Shown piece after piece: positions 11,881 to 24,419 of a DNA stretch of 64,000 nt. How positions within the stretch are numbered: the stretch's first letter is position 1; every line of letters begins with the position of its first letter. A program made the position numbers and the translations under genes. The notes beneath the pieces were generated by a model. It was not told where the DNA came from. It worked only from the letters and a program-made list of their open reading frames with translations, and searched no databases. The DNA is from Zanthoxylum bungeanum (taxonomy: Eukaryota > Streptophyta > Magnoliopsida > Sapindales > Rutaceae): contig SKCR01035601.1 of NCBI GenBank assembly GCA_019454045.1, forward strand, positions 1 through 64,000. Direction: 5' to 3'.

Positions 11881-12315
11881 GCATGTGCTACTTTAACCGG
11901 GGGCCTTCTATTTGGTACTAGTTATCCTTGAGTCATGGCCTGAATTCATGCCTCCTCGGGTCTGGTCCCCTCCATCCACCGCCACCGTCGCGATGGATGT
12001 CTGGCCTTGATTCTTTTTTCTCCCGCGCAACACCTCCCCAAGCTATCTTCTCTTCTTCTTCCAAAATAAAATCATCCTTGCCTATTCCAAGGCTATTCTA
12101 CAGTCAGGTACCTTTTGAATCCTGATGTGGGACCATAATCTCCAGATCTTCAATGCTCATTTGTAACTCTACAACGCTTTCGCGGACCCATACACAGCGA
12201 CATCTAATACCAAATGGTGGTATTTATCTTTAAAGTTCTTCAGCATATCGTCGTCACACTAATTTATCATCCTCAGTAACCCAATTATTTTTCTAGGTGT
12301 ACACGCCCATTTTAA
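11881..12315 (-). pseudogene. Gypsy element T gag, distal part
   Basis: This block lies between copia A and copia B. It must join 22463 onward, because B is a clean insertion with a TTTAA duplication between the two. Read on the minus strand from 12315 it continues the gag text with pieces such as DDMLKNFKDKYHHLVLDVA, in the place where Tat gag has its second helical half, then degenerates. Only a weak resemblance is visible; the assignment rests mainly on continuity across B. Confidence 0.5.
12311..12315. repeat. Target-site duplication of copia B (TTTAA)
   Basis: TTTAA at 12311-12315 is repeated at 22458-22462, immediately outside the two LTR ends. This fixes both boundaries of copy B. Confidence 0.9.
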
Positions 12316-14367
12316 TGTTGGAAAGTTATGACCCATAGCGTCACTATTTGTACATATCATAGTGTTGTTGTACAAATTAACTATGTAACAAAGGAGATTT
12401 CTTTCTTATCATTTGTGATTAGATCACCTTGATATATAAATGATAGGAGGTCCTTATGATTAGTTCCTGGATTGAGATGATATGAGACAGTATCAGTCCA
12501 CGAAGGTTTAATCATTAAATATCCCTAGTCGTAGTATTATCGAGACTGGACATCGATAATGCGGAATAGACTAGTATTACACTTATGTGTATTATGGAAG
12601 CGTAATAGCATAGTTCTCATATATATGGGTATATGATACTCATGCAAGTGTAATAAGAGGTTGTGTTTTACTGATGGTACGGAAAATAGCTTCGCTCTGG
12701 ATAGACCCCTCGGAATTCCATTGGTAGTATGACTATGTGTCTATGGAAGTCCGAAATCAGGGTAGGTGTATTTGGTATTAACCCGAGACTTGCACCGCTA
12801 ATACTTGCGACAATCGGTATGCTTTAGTTTTGGTCGTCCAGGACTTTAACCGGTTCTGTGTACTCCTCTGCTGGGTATATTGAGAATCGTTGTGTATTGG
12901 GTGTGATGTCAAGACGGAAGTATCGCTCCAGTCATAGTGGAGATGATGTCACGTAGGATACGGTACTAATACTCTTAAGTACTGCAGCATCGGGATGATA
13001 TGACTAGGTCATGTTCGTCCGATTATAGAGACTAGTTTTTAGACATCTGACATGTGCTTCGTACGGGGCAGACACAGTTCCAGCCCCAGGCCTAGCACGT
13101 GACATTCGATACCGATCGCAATACGCAATACTACGTATACTACGCCTGACATAGATTATATATTCCAGTAAGAATATTTCTGGAGAATTGGGTAAGCACG
13201 GTGCTTTGCTAGAAGCCAACCATGTCTTGTAAATCGGTAAGCACGTGGTATGAGGTACGCACGTATTCGGATAATCCGATGACCGTATTTACTGCCAACA
13301 TATCCAGTGATCTCTTGGGTCGCTTCCCAAAGATTCACCGATGACAGTTGATTTAAATTAGAATTAATCTGGGATTAATTAAGAGAGAGAAAATTAATCT
13401 GGGATTAATTGAGGCTTTATTTAATATGGGATTAAATGTGTTCGGAAGAGAGAGAACGCGATTAATTTGGAATTAATCGGTAAAATAAATTTAATAGTTA
13501 AATTTGATTTTTCTATTTAATTTATTCGTATGGGCTAAGATTAATATATCGGATATATTAATATGAATTGGATTTCATTACGAAATTAAAGTTGGACTTT
13601 AATACGAACGAACGAATTAATTTAGAATTAATTCGTAAACGACGTTCGTAATATATTTGCGAGGCATCATTATTTAATTAAATTAGATTTAATTATTTAG
13701 TGATGAAAGTTCGTTTAATCGGATTAAACGGATCTGAGGCGCGGAAAATATTCGTAGAGAACTTTCTTTTGAATTTTGAATTCAAAAGAGTGTGGGGCCC
13801 ACTTCAAATGTGTGAAGTGGTAGTTGAGAGAGTAGTTGGCAATTATGCCAAAACCACTTGCTTTTCAACTACATTGTTTTGGTTTTTGGAAAACCAAGAC
13901 ACAACTACCAAGTTTGGGTGAAAAGGGTAAAACATTTTACCAAACCTATCTCTCTCACACATTACACAACACTTTGACACAAAGAAAACCCTAATGGACC
14001 TCCATGGGCGTGAGCTTCATGTCCTTTTCTCTTTGATTTTGTTGCAAAATCAACAAAGCTAGCACTTCATGGAATCAACTAAAGTGATAGGGAAACCAAC
14101 TCAAAGCTTGGAATCAACACAAAGATTGGATCTTGGAGATCACTTCTCACAACTCAAAGCTTGGAATCAACATTGAAGGTTGGATCTTGGAGATCACTTC
14201 TCACAACTCAAAGCTTGGAATAAACAAAGGAAGCATCTTGGAGATATTCTTCTCAAAAATTTTAAAACCCAAATCCGTTCATTGTAAGTATATTCCGCAA
14301 CTTATAATGAATTTGTGAACACCTTTTATTGCTTATTAGATCCTTGGCATGTTCTAAGAACATAACA
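12316..14367 (+). repeat. 5' LTR of copia B
   Basis: The LTR opens TGTTGGAAAG and closes ATAACA just before the PBS. U3 is of the B/H type (ACATATCAT, then AGTGGAGATGATGTCACG). A perfect hairpin series occupies 13362-13730; arms include ATTAATATAT around CGG at 13541-13563, an 11-bp arm pair around TAG at 13612-13636 and CGTTTAAT around CGG at 13712-13730. A GTAAGTATATTCCGC motif lies near 14285. Confidence 0.9.
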
Positions 14368-14368
14368 A

Positions 14369-14381
14369 TGGTATCAAGAGC
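14369..14381 (+). other. Primer binding site of copia B
   Basis: TGGTATCAAGAGC follows the 5' LTR. It is the initiator-Met PBS (TGGTATCAGAGC) with one inserted A. Confidence 0.85.
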
Positions 14382-16890
14382 CATTTTAAGCATGAAAATT
14401 TTAGGGTTCATGAGACTAAAATTTGGGGCTTTTGTGTTTTGAGCATGATGTCTTCAAATTGATGCTTTGAGCATGCTTAGATTATGTTAACTTAGAGTTG
14501 TGCATGATTAGATTTGAGAAAAATTGATTGGATCAAATTTTTTATTTTTCCTTATCTTGGCCGAAAATGGACTGTAGTGCACTGGGCAGTTTATTTTTTT
14601 TTTTGTAACATGAAATGATGTGTTTAAATGCATGTTTAAATGTTGATTGTTGGTTTGATTGGATTGGAATCAAAGTCAATAAAGTTTATGTTAAAATCAA
14701 ACAGCATGTTGAGCATGAAATGATGAATTTAGGATTCAATCTGTGTTGAGCATGAAATGATGTGTTTTGGCTTCAATTTGTGTTAAGCATAAATTGATGG
14801 ATTAAACATGATTAATTAAGTTAATTGGTATTTTGGAAATATTGATTTTAATTAATTAATCATGGCTAATACACTTTAATTAAAGTAATTGTGATATTTG
14901 GAATATTATAATTATGTTAATAAGCCTTTAATTAAGAATTGGGCTTAAAAGTGTGTATTTGGGCTTAATGGGCTTGGTTTGACCAAGTTTGGTTTTGGAC
15001 ATTTGGATTGGATCCAATTGGGCCCAAAACCAATTCCATAAAGTCCAAATACATCACTTGGCCCTTTAAAGAATTTAATTGGGCCTAATGGGCCTAAATT
15101 GATTTGTTGGCAATAGGGTGATTCCTATTGGGCCTTGGCATTTTGGGTTTGATCCATTATGTCCAAAGCCCATGCCTTAAGAATCAACTAAAAGCCCATT
15201 GGACTTTAATTGAAATGACATTGGATGTTATTGGGCCTTTGAGACCCATTGAGATTGGATTTGGAATCCAAGTCTTTAAGGCTTATAAATAAGTGTAAAT
15301 ATTTAATTTGGAATTAAATTTGGAATTAGTATTGAATACAAATAAATTGGATTTAAATTTGTAGTTCGATATAATTCAAGAATACGTACTTTAAGTATTT
15401 ATTCTTAACGAGTTGGACTCGTGCAAATCAAATCGTTGTTTGAACATTGGATGGTCATTAATTCAAAGATTAATTAATTGGATTAGATTGATTGAATAAC
15501 ATGATTTGTATGAATACATGAATGTGTTGTATGAATAATGTATATCAGATGGATATTAGAAGGGCGAGGGCAATTTTGGAAATTGTAATAAATTTTAATT
15601 TATTTAAATTGGACCTGCGTGTCCAGCCTTTTATCTCATTTCTCATTGTATTTCTCTTCTCACTTATTCCCCTCAATGTAAATGAGGTTTCTTTATTGTA
15701 TTATGTAATTGGGTAGAAGTTAGAATAGTTCTAGCCCTGAGGAGAGGGGAGAGGAGGAGTGATTTGTTCTAGGAACAATTTGTGACATAACCATCCATAT
15801 ATCATTATTAATTTATTTATTTATACGCGTTTTATTATGTATTTAGAATGCATGTTTAAGGGTGTATGATGATGAGACATTAATAAAGATAATAAATTAG
15901 TTGCCAATTTGCACGCGAAAAACCCTCAAAACATATTAAGCGTTTTTTCCTTTGTTGAGTGATTCTTACTTAAGATCCAAAGTTGGCATTGGTTTGTTGG
16001 CCAAAGTCAAGACCTTTGTCAATTGCGGATGTGTTTGAATCATGAGATGAGAGTTTTGTTCCATATCGGTGTCTTGTCCAAGTCGTGATTTGTTGGCCAA
16101 AGTCAAGATCATTTCTTGTCCATCGACATTGATTACGAAGCTTTCCATGTCAATGGGTTCCGCTTAACTGGGATCATTAAGTTTGTTGTGCCAAAGCCAA
16201 GGCTTAGTTGATTTAGAGGAAAAAGGTTAGGTAATATATTCGATATGTGGCATATATAAGATATATGTTTCAGACTTGGATGTCCACCTACTGGATCTAG
16301 GAATTGGATGTGATCCAATTGATCTTAGAGATCTACCTAGTTAAATATCATACAACTTGTTGGCCAAAGTCAAGGTTGTGTGTTATTTAACGGGATCCTA
16401 GCCCACTAGGAAACTAGGTTTCCCGAGTACTCCACAGAGGGTTAGAGGCTCGCTGAAAAATAGTGGGAGGCAAGAATTAAATTTTCAATATTCATTTAGA
16501 TACTTGCTATACACGCTCAATCAAATATCATTCGTCAAATAAATTAAATGTTAGTTGGACTAATATTTAATAGTTGTTTTAATTTAACAGTTAGACTGTA
16601 TTCAAACTACTTCATTTATAGTTGATTATATAATTGGATTATAGTAATCATATATATTTGAATTTTACCCTTCATTTTAGTTGATTATATTTGGATTATA
16701 GTAATCAATATATTTAAATTTTACCGATCATTTATATATGATTATATAATTGGATTATAGTAATCAATATATATTTGATTTTAACCAATAAAATTGTAAT
16801 AAGTTATATAGTTAGACTATAGTAATCCTTACATTAGATTGTACCTGAAATCGTTGATTGAATAGTTGGACTATTAGAATCAAGATTAAA
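14382..16890 (+). other. Noncoding leader of copia B
   Basis: 2.5 kb without coding sequence. It holds three TTTGTTGGCCAAAGTCAAG-type motifs (15993-16011, 16089-16107, 16356-16374) and one TTGTTGTGCCAAAGCCAAG variant (16182-16200). Three-base-loop inverted repeats such as ATAGT-TAG-ACTAT and AATAGT-TGG-ACTATT lie near 16810-16870. A short tandem set of GATTATA-type repeats spans about 16619-16800. Confidence 0.7.
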
Positions 16891-17570
16891 TTGAAAGATT
16901 AGTGTTTTAAATATTATCCTAGGGAAAATGTGTTTAGACGACTTTAATTTTCAAATTGGGAATAAATTTCAGGATAGTCCTGAAACTAAGAAGTTACTTT
17001 ATTTGATAAAATAACATCTTAGGCCTAAGCGCAGAGTTAAGAAAATAGTAGAGCATGATCTTTGGAAGATTCATGTGATGATAACTTTAATGTTTAATCC
17101 ATTATGCTTGCCATAAAGACTCCTTAATTTCCTAATCAGAACTAAGGATTAGATCCTTAAAGTATGCTGAAGAAATTGAAGGATCTTCATAGATCTATTC
17201 TTAGATCTTAGAAGTATTAAATTGCAATTAATAACTCTTGGAGAGTTAATGGCTATTCTCAAGGATACAAAGCCAAAGTTTGCAATAAGGCAAGTAGCGC
17301 AAGGCGCATCTTACTTCAATATTCTAGAAGGCCAAGGCTTGGCCAAGGCTTCTAAGAATGTAGAAAATGGCAAAGGCAAAATCATTATAGTCTTCTAGGA
17401 AGACAAATGACATATCCCAAGATGTCTACCTAAACTGTGGCAAACGGAGTCATTGAAGCGTGAATGCCGTATGGACAAGGCAGACATGAGGAATAAAAGA
17501 AAGGGCAAGGCTCTGACTTTAAGTATGTTTATCATAAGAATGTTCACTACTAATATTAAAATTGGATTTT
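16890..17570 (+). pseudogene. Copia B gag remnant
   Basis: Patches match the gag of copy D: GAAGTTACTTTAT for the start of the capsid-like region, CTCTTGGAGAGTTAATG, and a zinc-knuckle trace near 17435-17475 (TGTGGCAAACGGAGTCATTG). Frameshifts and internal deletions remove any long ORF. Copy H (59281-59790) has the same shortened layout, so these losses predate both insertions. Confidence 0.6.
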
Positions 17571-20395
17571 AGATATTAAATAGTGTGATACATAAATATA
17601 TGTATTGATGTGCAGAATCTGCTATGAGGATGATACTGACTTTAGATGAGATTAATATGTGAATATGAAATGGGACGACAGTCGCTGTTTTAACCGTAAA
17701 TACCTAAGTTTAGGAACTACCCTTCTGGTATGTACTTAAATTAGGAAACTGTTAAAATGTAACTAGTTTGACTAGAAACAATATCTCTATATCGTGTATA
17801 ACTTGTTGCGAGTATACCTTTTTATTCTAGAAAACTAAGAGTTTTATTTTATAAAGATGATATTGAGATAAACACATTAGATGTGAATAACAGTATTTAT
17901 ATTTTGAATATAAATAAATCTCAAACATATAACATGACGAACAAGTAGCTGAAACTGATTTGATCAGATGAGACTTATTTGTGGCAGTACTGTCTGGGAC
18001 ACATTAAACAAGACTCGTATATCCACACTTTTGAAGAGTGGATACTAGGACAGATTTGATTCCATTCAAATAAAGTCTGCAAATCTAGTTTATTAGGTAA
18101 AGTACCTAAAATACCTTTTACTTGGTAGAAGTGCAAGAGCCACCGATCTGTTAGCCCTATTCATAGTGAAGCAAGTGGGCCCATGTCTAGCTTGGCTAGA
18201 GGTGGATATGAATGTTTCGTGACCTTACGGATGTGGCATCGCGTTATGGTTATATGTTTCTTTTGAAACACAAATCGGAAACTTTTAGAGTTTCGACACG
18301 AAATACACGAACAGATCAGCTAAAATATTAAAACATCACGGTTTGACCATGATGAAAATACTTAAGCAGTAAGTTTCTCATATACTTGAAAGAGTATAGT
18401 ATTCTTTCAATGAGGACTCCTCCCGGAACACGTCAGTTTGACGGTGTGTCCGAACGGAGAAATCGAATTTGTTGGACATGATAAGGTTAATCATGAGTCG
18501 CTCTGAGCTACCATTTTCCTTCAAAAGGGATAACCATTAACAGTGCAATACTTATTTTGAATAAGGTTCCATAAAAATCTGTTTGACATATTTCATATTA
18601 GATATGAACAGGAAAGAAACTGGGCTTTCTCACTCCTGATGATTTGGGAATGCTAGGCATACGTTTGGATGATACCAAACTAGAAGCCAAATTGTATAAG
18701 TGCCTAATGTAATTGGTTATCCTAGGGAAACCAAAGTATAATACTTATACAACTCACTAAGAGAACAATGTGATTGTTGCTCACCATGCGGTTTTTGCTA
18801 AGGGGAATACCGATATGCAGTGGTAAGTGAGAGGATAGTAAAACTCGATAAAAATCGGAATTATACTGTTCAAGGCACCAAGTCCTTAGTGGAACACAAA
18901 CAGTTCATCAAGGATGAAGCTATACCAATAATCTTCGAATACACAAGAACCACGTAAGTCGGAGAGAGTCAGAAAACAACCTGGGGTATGGGTTTCTGAT
19001 CTCACCTCATAAAGATGTCAATCTTATTGAGGAATACGAACTGACTACATGTGAGGAAGTGATACAAGGTATCGACTCCCTATTATGGCAAAGTGCCATG
19101 AAGTCCGAAATGGATTCCATGTATACCAACTATGTTTAGAGACTAGTTGATGTACCAGAAGGCATTGTGCCTATTGGTACTATATGAGTCTTCAAGGAAG
19201 ACATACATGGATGGCAACATACCAACGTACTAAGCTAGGCTTGTAGCGAAAATGTATCGTTATCAACATTGTGTCGATTAAAACGAAACCTTTCACCTGT
19301 TGCCATGGATAAATCCATTTGGATATTACTTCTGATGCTGCATGTTTCATTCATAAAATATGGCAGCTGAACATCAAAATCGTTTTCCTTAACGGAAACC
19401 TCTTGGGAGGATTTATAACATCCTGATGGTTTTGTAGTACTAAAACTAGCAAACAAGGTTTGTAGGTTATTCGATCCATGTATGGATTGAAGTGAGCATT
19501 GAGTTCTTGGAACTATCGTTTTTATGTAATCATAATGGTGTATGATTTGATTCAAAACGAATATGATCTTGTGTATATAAGGAGGTTAGTGGGAGCGCAT
19601 GACAATGATGTCCTAAATAATGATGATATGTCATTTCTTGAAATGATAATCCCATATTACAATCGGTGAAAGCTTGGCTTTTATTAAAAATTCTCCGTAG
19701 AATTCTTGGGAGTACACACCTTTATTCTAGGAATAAAGATCTACTGAGTTAGATCTAAAGGTTGTTGACACTCTGCGAGAACTCGTACATTGAAAAATAT
19801 GTGCGACTTGGTGTCTCATACGATTTGAGCATATGGAGTCACAAACAGGTCAATCCAAGTGATAGTCACGTCTGATATTAAGAAATTACATTTGTTAGTA
19901 TCTTAGAGAACTAAGGATGATGTCTTAAACTATGGAGAATGAGACTTGAAGTGAGTGGGATCACTGCTGCAAGTTTCCTAACCGATAAAAATAATGGTAC
20001 TATACAGTTTGAATAACGGAACAGTGAGCTGGAAATATTCCAAGCAAGATACTGTTACCGAATAAACACAACAAATGCAGGTTATTGCTGCAGCTGAGGC
20101 AGCAATAGAAGCCATCTGGGTCATTAACAAATCTAATTAGATTAGATATAGTTTTGTTAGCAGCTGAGGTAGGCTACAACACAGACTAAAGAATTAATGG
20201 TCTCATCAACGATCCAGATATATACTTCGACTATTCATCTGATTCGTTCGGATCATAAATCGTGGCGATGTGATGATCGAATAAATTGTATGAGATGATA
20301 ATCATACAAATCCACTGACGAAAGTCTTTCCTTAGCAGTTTGAGCGAACCGTACATAGTTCGGGTGTAAGACACTCGAGTGACTGGCTATAGGCC
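17570..20395 (+). pseudogene. Copia B pol remnant (PR-IN-RT-RH)
   Basis: Order of traces: a protease/pre-integrase region; GAG-pre-integrase text reading LWH.RLGH.N.TRISTL near 17980-18030; integrase pieces near 18140-18300; the NGVSER-type block (here D-G-V-S-E-R) near 18440-18460; RT pieces such as MDSMYTN near 19110-19130; a TFILGIKIY trace near 19720; and RNase H traces near 20040-20110. About 165 bp of RT are missing at 19796-19801. Many frameshifts and stops are shared with copy H. It cannot encode a working protein. Confidence 0.8.
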
Positions 20396-20406
20396 AAGTG
20401 GGAGAT

Positions 20407-22457
20407 TTTTGGACAGTTATGACCCATAGCGTCACTATTTGTACAGATCATGGTGTTGTTGTACAAATTAACTATGTGACAAAGGAAATTGCACTCTTAT
20501 CATTTTTGATTAGATCACCTGATATATAAATGATATGAGGTCCTTATGATTAGTTCCTGGATTGAGATGATATGAGACAGTATCAGTCCATGAAGGATTA
20601 ATCATTAAATATCCCTAGTCGTAGTATTATCGAGACTGGACATCGATAATGCGGAATAGACTAGTATTACACTTGTGCGTATTATGGAAGCGTAATAGCA
20701 TAGTTCTCATATATCTGGGTATAGGATACTATGCAAGTGTAATAAGAGGTTGTGTTTTACCGATGGTACGGAAAACAACTTCGCTCTGGATAGACCCCTC
20801 GGAATTCCATTGGTAGTATGACTATGTGTCTATGGAAGTCCGAAATCAGGGTAGGTGTATTTGGTCTTAACCTGAGACTTGCACCGCTAATACTTGCGAC
20901 AATCGGTATGCTTTAGTTTTGGTCATCCAGGACTTTAACCGGTTCTGTGTACGCCTCTGCTGGGTATATTGAGAATCGTAGTGTATTGGGTGTGATGTCA
21001 AGACGGAAGTATCGCTCCAGTCATAGTGGAGATGATGTCACGTAGGATACGGTACTAGTGCTCTTAAGTACTGCAGTCATCGGGATGATATGACTAGGTC
21101 ATATTTGTCCGATTAGAGAGACTAGTTACCAGACATCCGACATGTGTTTCGTACGGGGTAAAAACAGTTCTAGCCCCAGGCCTAGCACGTGACATTCGAT
21201 ATTGGATCGCAATACGCAATACTACGTATACTACGACTGACATAGATTATATATTCCAGTAAGAATATTTCTAGAGAATTGGGTAGGCACGGTTCTTTGC
21301 TAGAAGTCAACCATGTCTTGTAAATCGGTAAGCACGTGGTACGAGGTATGCACATATTCGGATAATCCGATGACCGTATTTACTGCCAACATATCCAGTG
21401 ATCTCTTGGGTCGCTTCCCAAAGATTCACCGATGACAGTTGATTTAAATTAGAATTAATCTGGGATTAATTAAGAGAGAGAAAATTAATCTGGGATTAAT
21501 TTAGGCTTTTTTTAATCTAGGATTAAATGTGTTCGGAAGAGAGAGAACGCGATTAATTTGGAATTAATCCGTAAAATAAATTTAATAGTTAAATTTGATT
21601 TTTCTATTTAATTTATTCGTATAGGCTAAAATTAATATATCAGATATATTAATATGAATTGGATTTCATTACGAAATTAAAGTTGGACTTTAATACGAAC
21701 GAACAAATTAATTTAGAATTAATTCGTAAACGACGTTCGTAATATATTTGCAAGGCATCATTATTTAATTAAATTAGATTTAATTATTTAGTGACAAAAG
21801 TTCGTTTAATCGGATTAAACGGATCCGAGGCGCGGCAAATATTCGTAGAGACCTTTCTTTTGAATTTTGAATTCAAAAGAGGTGGGGCCCACTTCACATG
21901 TGTGAAGTGGTAGTTGAGAGAGTAGTTGGCAATTATGCCAAAACCACTTGCTTTTCAACTACATGGTTTGGTTTTTGGAAAACCAAGACCCAACTACCAA
22001 GTTGGGGTGAAAAGGGTAAAACCCTTTACAAAACCTATCTCTCTCTCACATTACACAACACTTTGACACAAAGAAAACCCTAATGGACCTCCATGGGCGT
22101 GAGCTTTATGTCATTTTCTCTTTGATTTTGTTGCAAAATCAATAAAGCTAGCACTTCATGGAATCAACTAAGGTGATAGGGAAACCAACTCAAAGCTTGG
22201 AATCAACAAAAAGATTGGATCTTGGAGATCACTTCTCACAACTCAAAGCTTGGAATCAACATTGAAGGTTGGATCTTGGAGATCACTTCTCACAACTCAA
22301 AGCTTGGAATCAACAAATGAAGCATCTTGGAGATCTTCTTCTCAAAAATTTTAAAAGCCAAATCCATTCATTGTAAGTATATTCCGCAACTTATAATGAA
22401 TTTGTGAACACCTTTTCTTGCTTATTAGATCCTTGGCATGTTCTAGGAACACTAACA
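20407..22457 (+). repeat. 3' LTR of copia B
   Basis: It follows the PPT-like AAGTGGGAGAT (ending 20406). It opens TTTTGGACAG, so the usual terminal TG reads TT, and ends CTAACA at 22457. Hairpin series as in the 5' LTR. The TTTAA duplication follows directly. Confidence 0.9.
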
Positions 22458-22462
22458 TTTAA

Positions 22463-23340
22463 GTTGTGCACAAAATATTTCCTCAACTACAAGAAACTGA
22501 TGATGCTCCCAAGGGTCAGATTCCTAAACCATAAGCGGACTGGTCCTCCCAAGGTCAGTGGGAATACCTTGCATACAGCTTCCCTGACCATGCCCTATAT
22601 CTCCATCAGCAAGATGAACTTTTTAACATTGGACTTAGGGTCTATATTTCCCTTATAGACATCCATTGCGGGCATGGAGAAGCTCCTCGAGAACTCAAAT
22701 TCTAATATCTCTTTTGTGAATGGAGATCGTCGTCTCCATATCTTGATCATATCGAGCACCTCTTTGCGTGTTCATCTTATATCTCTTTATCTCTCGTTCG
22801 AACCAATACTGAAAATGACCCTCAGTATCCTCATGGCCTCTGCTGAAGGCTTCCTTATAGTCCCTTCTCTGAGCGTGGTATTTTTTCCCACTCGGAGCTT
22901 TATACCCTTATTCCTGATAATGACCCATTTCACTCTCCCCAAAACAGGGGCTGTTACTGAATGATTTTAGGGTTTTCCATTTGTCATGCCTTTCCCTTGG
23001 CTCCTCCAGCGGTGGGACACTCGCTACGCCCACTGAACTGACCTTATGGGGTTTTTTTCTCGTAGTCTCTCACTACTCTTCTCCACAAACTGGTCTCTTC
23101 CCAATGGAAATTTCTTCCCTCATGCGACTAGGTCCCGCATGACCCCATCTCTACTATTTTTTTCCAACTTCTCTAATTTCTCCATCATTGCCTTTATAAA
23201 GTTTTGGGTTGCCTCCCTGTCCTCTCTAGATTTTTTCTTTCTCTATTCGTAGGTTCTCATCCATCGTTTCCATCCATTCCACCATTGAGGTTTTTGGAAC
23301 TCTATTATTCCCATCTTATGCCATCGTCTTAGTGTGTTGT
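22463..23340 (-). pseudogene. Gypsy element T gag, proximal part
   Basis: On the minus strand, about 22690-22465 reads MPAMDVYKGNIDPKS followed by REAVCKVFPLTLGGP and RLWFRNLTLGSI, the retrotransposon gag signature (D-P...F...K.FPLTL.GPA..WF..L...SI). Stops (for example after LLMEI) break it. The region 23340-22960 reads as a charged helical N-terminal part (for example EDREATQNFIKAMMEKLEK). Sequence up to the PBS is leader. Copia B cuts the gene at 22458/12315. Confidence 0.8.
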
Positions 23341-23357
23341 ACTATTTTTTGGACTGA

Positions 23358-23375
23358 TCCCCAAAGACGACGCCA
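23358..23375 (-). other. Primer binding site of gypsy element T
   Basis: The minus strand reads TGGCGTCGTCTTTGGGGA, close to the TGGCGCCGTCTGTGGGA-type PBS of Tat elements. It lies between the gag and the LTR and sets the orientation of T. Confidence 0.8.
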
Positions 23376-23987
23376 ACTATTGATGACTATTTTTCATTCG
23401 AATGACAAAATAGGGATTTAACTCTTCGAATAAATCCTCCTCAATGGTGAATTTATTTGGTTAATGGGAAACCGCACAAACCTATCAATCAAATAGGATA
23501 AATATAGAGTTTACGTGATTGAGCAGAGAGTGACTTCTACCTACGTCGATAGGATAAAATTGGGGTATTTTATTACTTCTCGAGGTTAAGATCGACATGA
23601 GCTAAAAATGAGGGAATGAACTAGTATGGTATTAAGGCACCTCAGGTCTTACACAAGCCCATTATAATTCTCTCATGTGGTCAGGTAGCTGACCAACTTT
23701 CTTTCTCTATCTTTTGCTGCAACCCTCAACTACTAATAATCCAGCCAATCAAATTAGCTAACTCATCTGCTATTGTATCGGCCTATGGCGGCCTAAGACG
23801 GCTTTGATATGTCACTATTCTGCTACTATATCGGCCTATGACGGCTGACAGAGACTATTTTCAATAAGAACCACTTATTTCCCACTATTATCGTTAGCCT
23901 TCTTGAAGCACATCTTCCCAAGTAAGACATATTTCACACAAGTTCAATACTGGTCGGCCTGTGATCCCATCTTCAATCCTCAGTTCG
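23376..23987 (-). repeat. 5' LTR of gypsy element T, part 1
   Basis: The sequence between the T PBS and the insertion point of G has no ORF and lies where the U5/R side of a minus-strand LTR must be. Two GGCCTATG(G/A)CGGC motifs occur near 23785 and 23832. It continues at 48387 after element G. No second copy of this LTR is visible, so the call depends on the PBS. Confidence 0.6.
23983..23987. repeat. Target-site duplication of gypsy G (GTTCG)
   Basis: GTTCG at 23983-23987 recurs at 48382-48386, 24.4 kb away, directly outside the TG and CA ends of G. This shows that 48369-48381 is the true end of the G 3' LTR. Confidence 0.85.
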
Positions 23988-24410
23988 TGCAATGACCGGT
24001 AGATTAGTTACTATTATGTTGAAGTACTGAGGTGTTGCTGGACGAAGATAACATAATATAAAATTATGTTCGGGCACGAATACACTTATGAAATGATTTT
24101 GAGGATGATCGACAAATTTTCTGAATTTTCGATACGAGTTTGTATAAGATATAACTCCGGACAACCCATGGTATTGGGGACATAACTTTATCATACGAAC
24201 ACAGAATTTTATCAATTGTATATCATTGGAAATATGATATCAAGACCTACAACTTTCACGTTGAACATTTTTCCAAAATCAGACCAGAATGGGGTAAAAA
24301 TGCAAGTTAAAATCTGGATGAATAGTGATATTGAGGTTAAAAAGAAAAATATCAAACTTTCTAGATTTCTCTACACTTTTCCCATATTTCCAAATATCGT
24401 ACACCCCCAC

Positions 24411-24419
24411 TATATAAAG
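24411..24419 (+). promoter_or_regulatory. TATA box of the gypsy G LTR
   Basis: TATATAAAG lies 424 bp into the LTR and precedes the purine-rich tract that would begin the transcript. No other comparable TATA match was noticed in this LTR. Confidence 0.55.

Larger units (their letters stand above)
12316..22457 (+). mobile_element. Copia copy B, complete but decayed (10.1 kb)
   Basis: Two ~2.05-kb LTRs flank an interior with PBS, leader, gag and pol remains and PPT, and a 5-bp TTTAA duplication lies outside. It inserted into the gag of gypsy element T. The LTRs are about 95% alike by eye. No ORF above about 106 residues survives inside. B shares a ~165-bp RT deletion and many small lesions with copy H, so both descend from one defective progenitor. 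Confidence 0.95.

Noticed and set aside
11928..12125. Pro/Ser-rich 65-codon plus-strand ORF
   Set aside because: It lies in the minus-strand gag of element T between two insertions; no start context or homology.
13004..13338. Minus-strand ORFs of 60-71 codons recurring in several copia LTRs (also 27851-28060, 36071-36280)
   Set aside because: They recur only because LTRs are repeated. Frame and stops vary between copies and the strand is antisense to the element.
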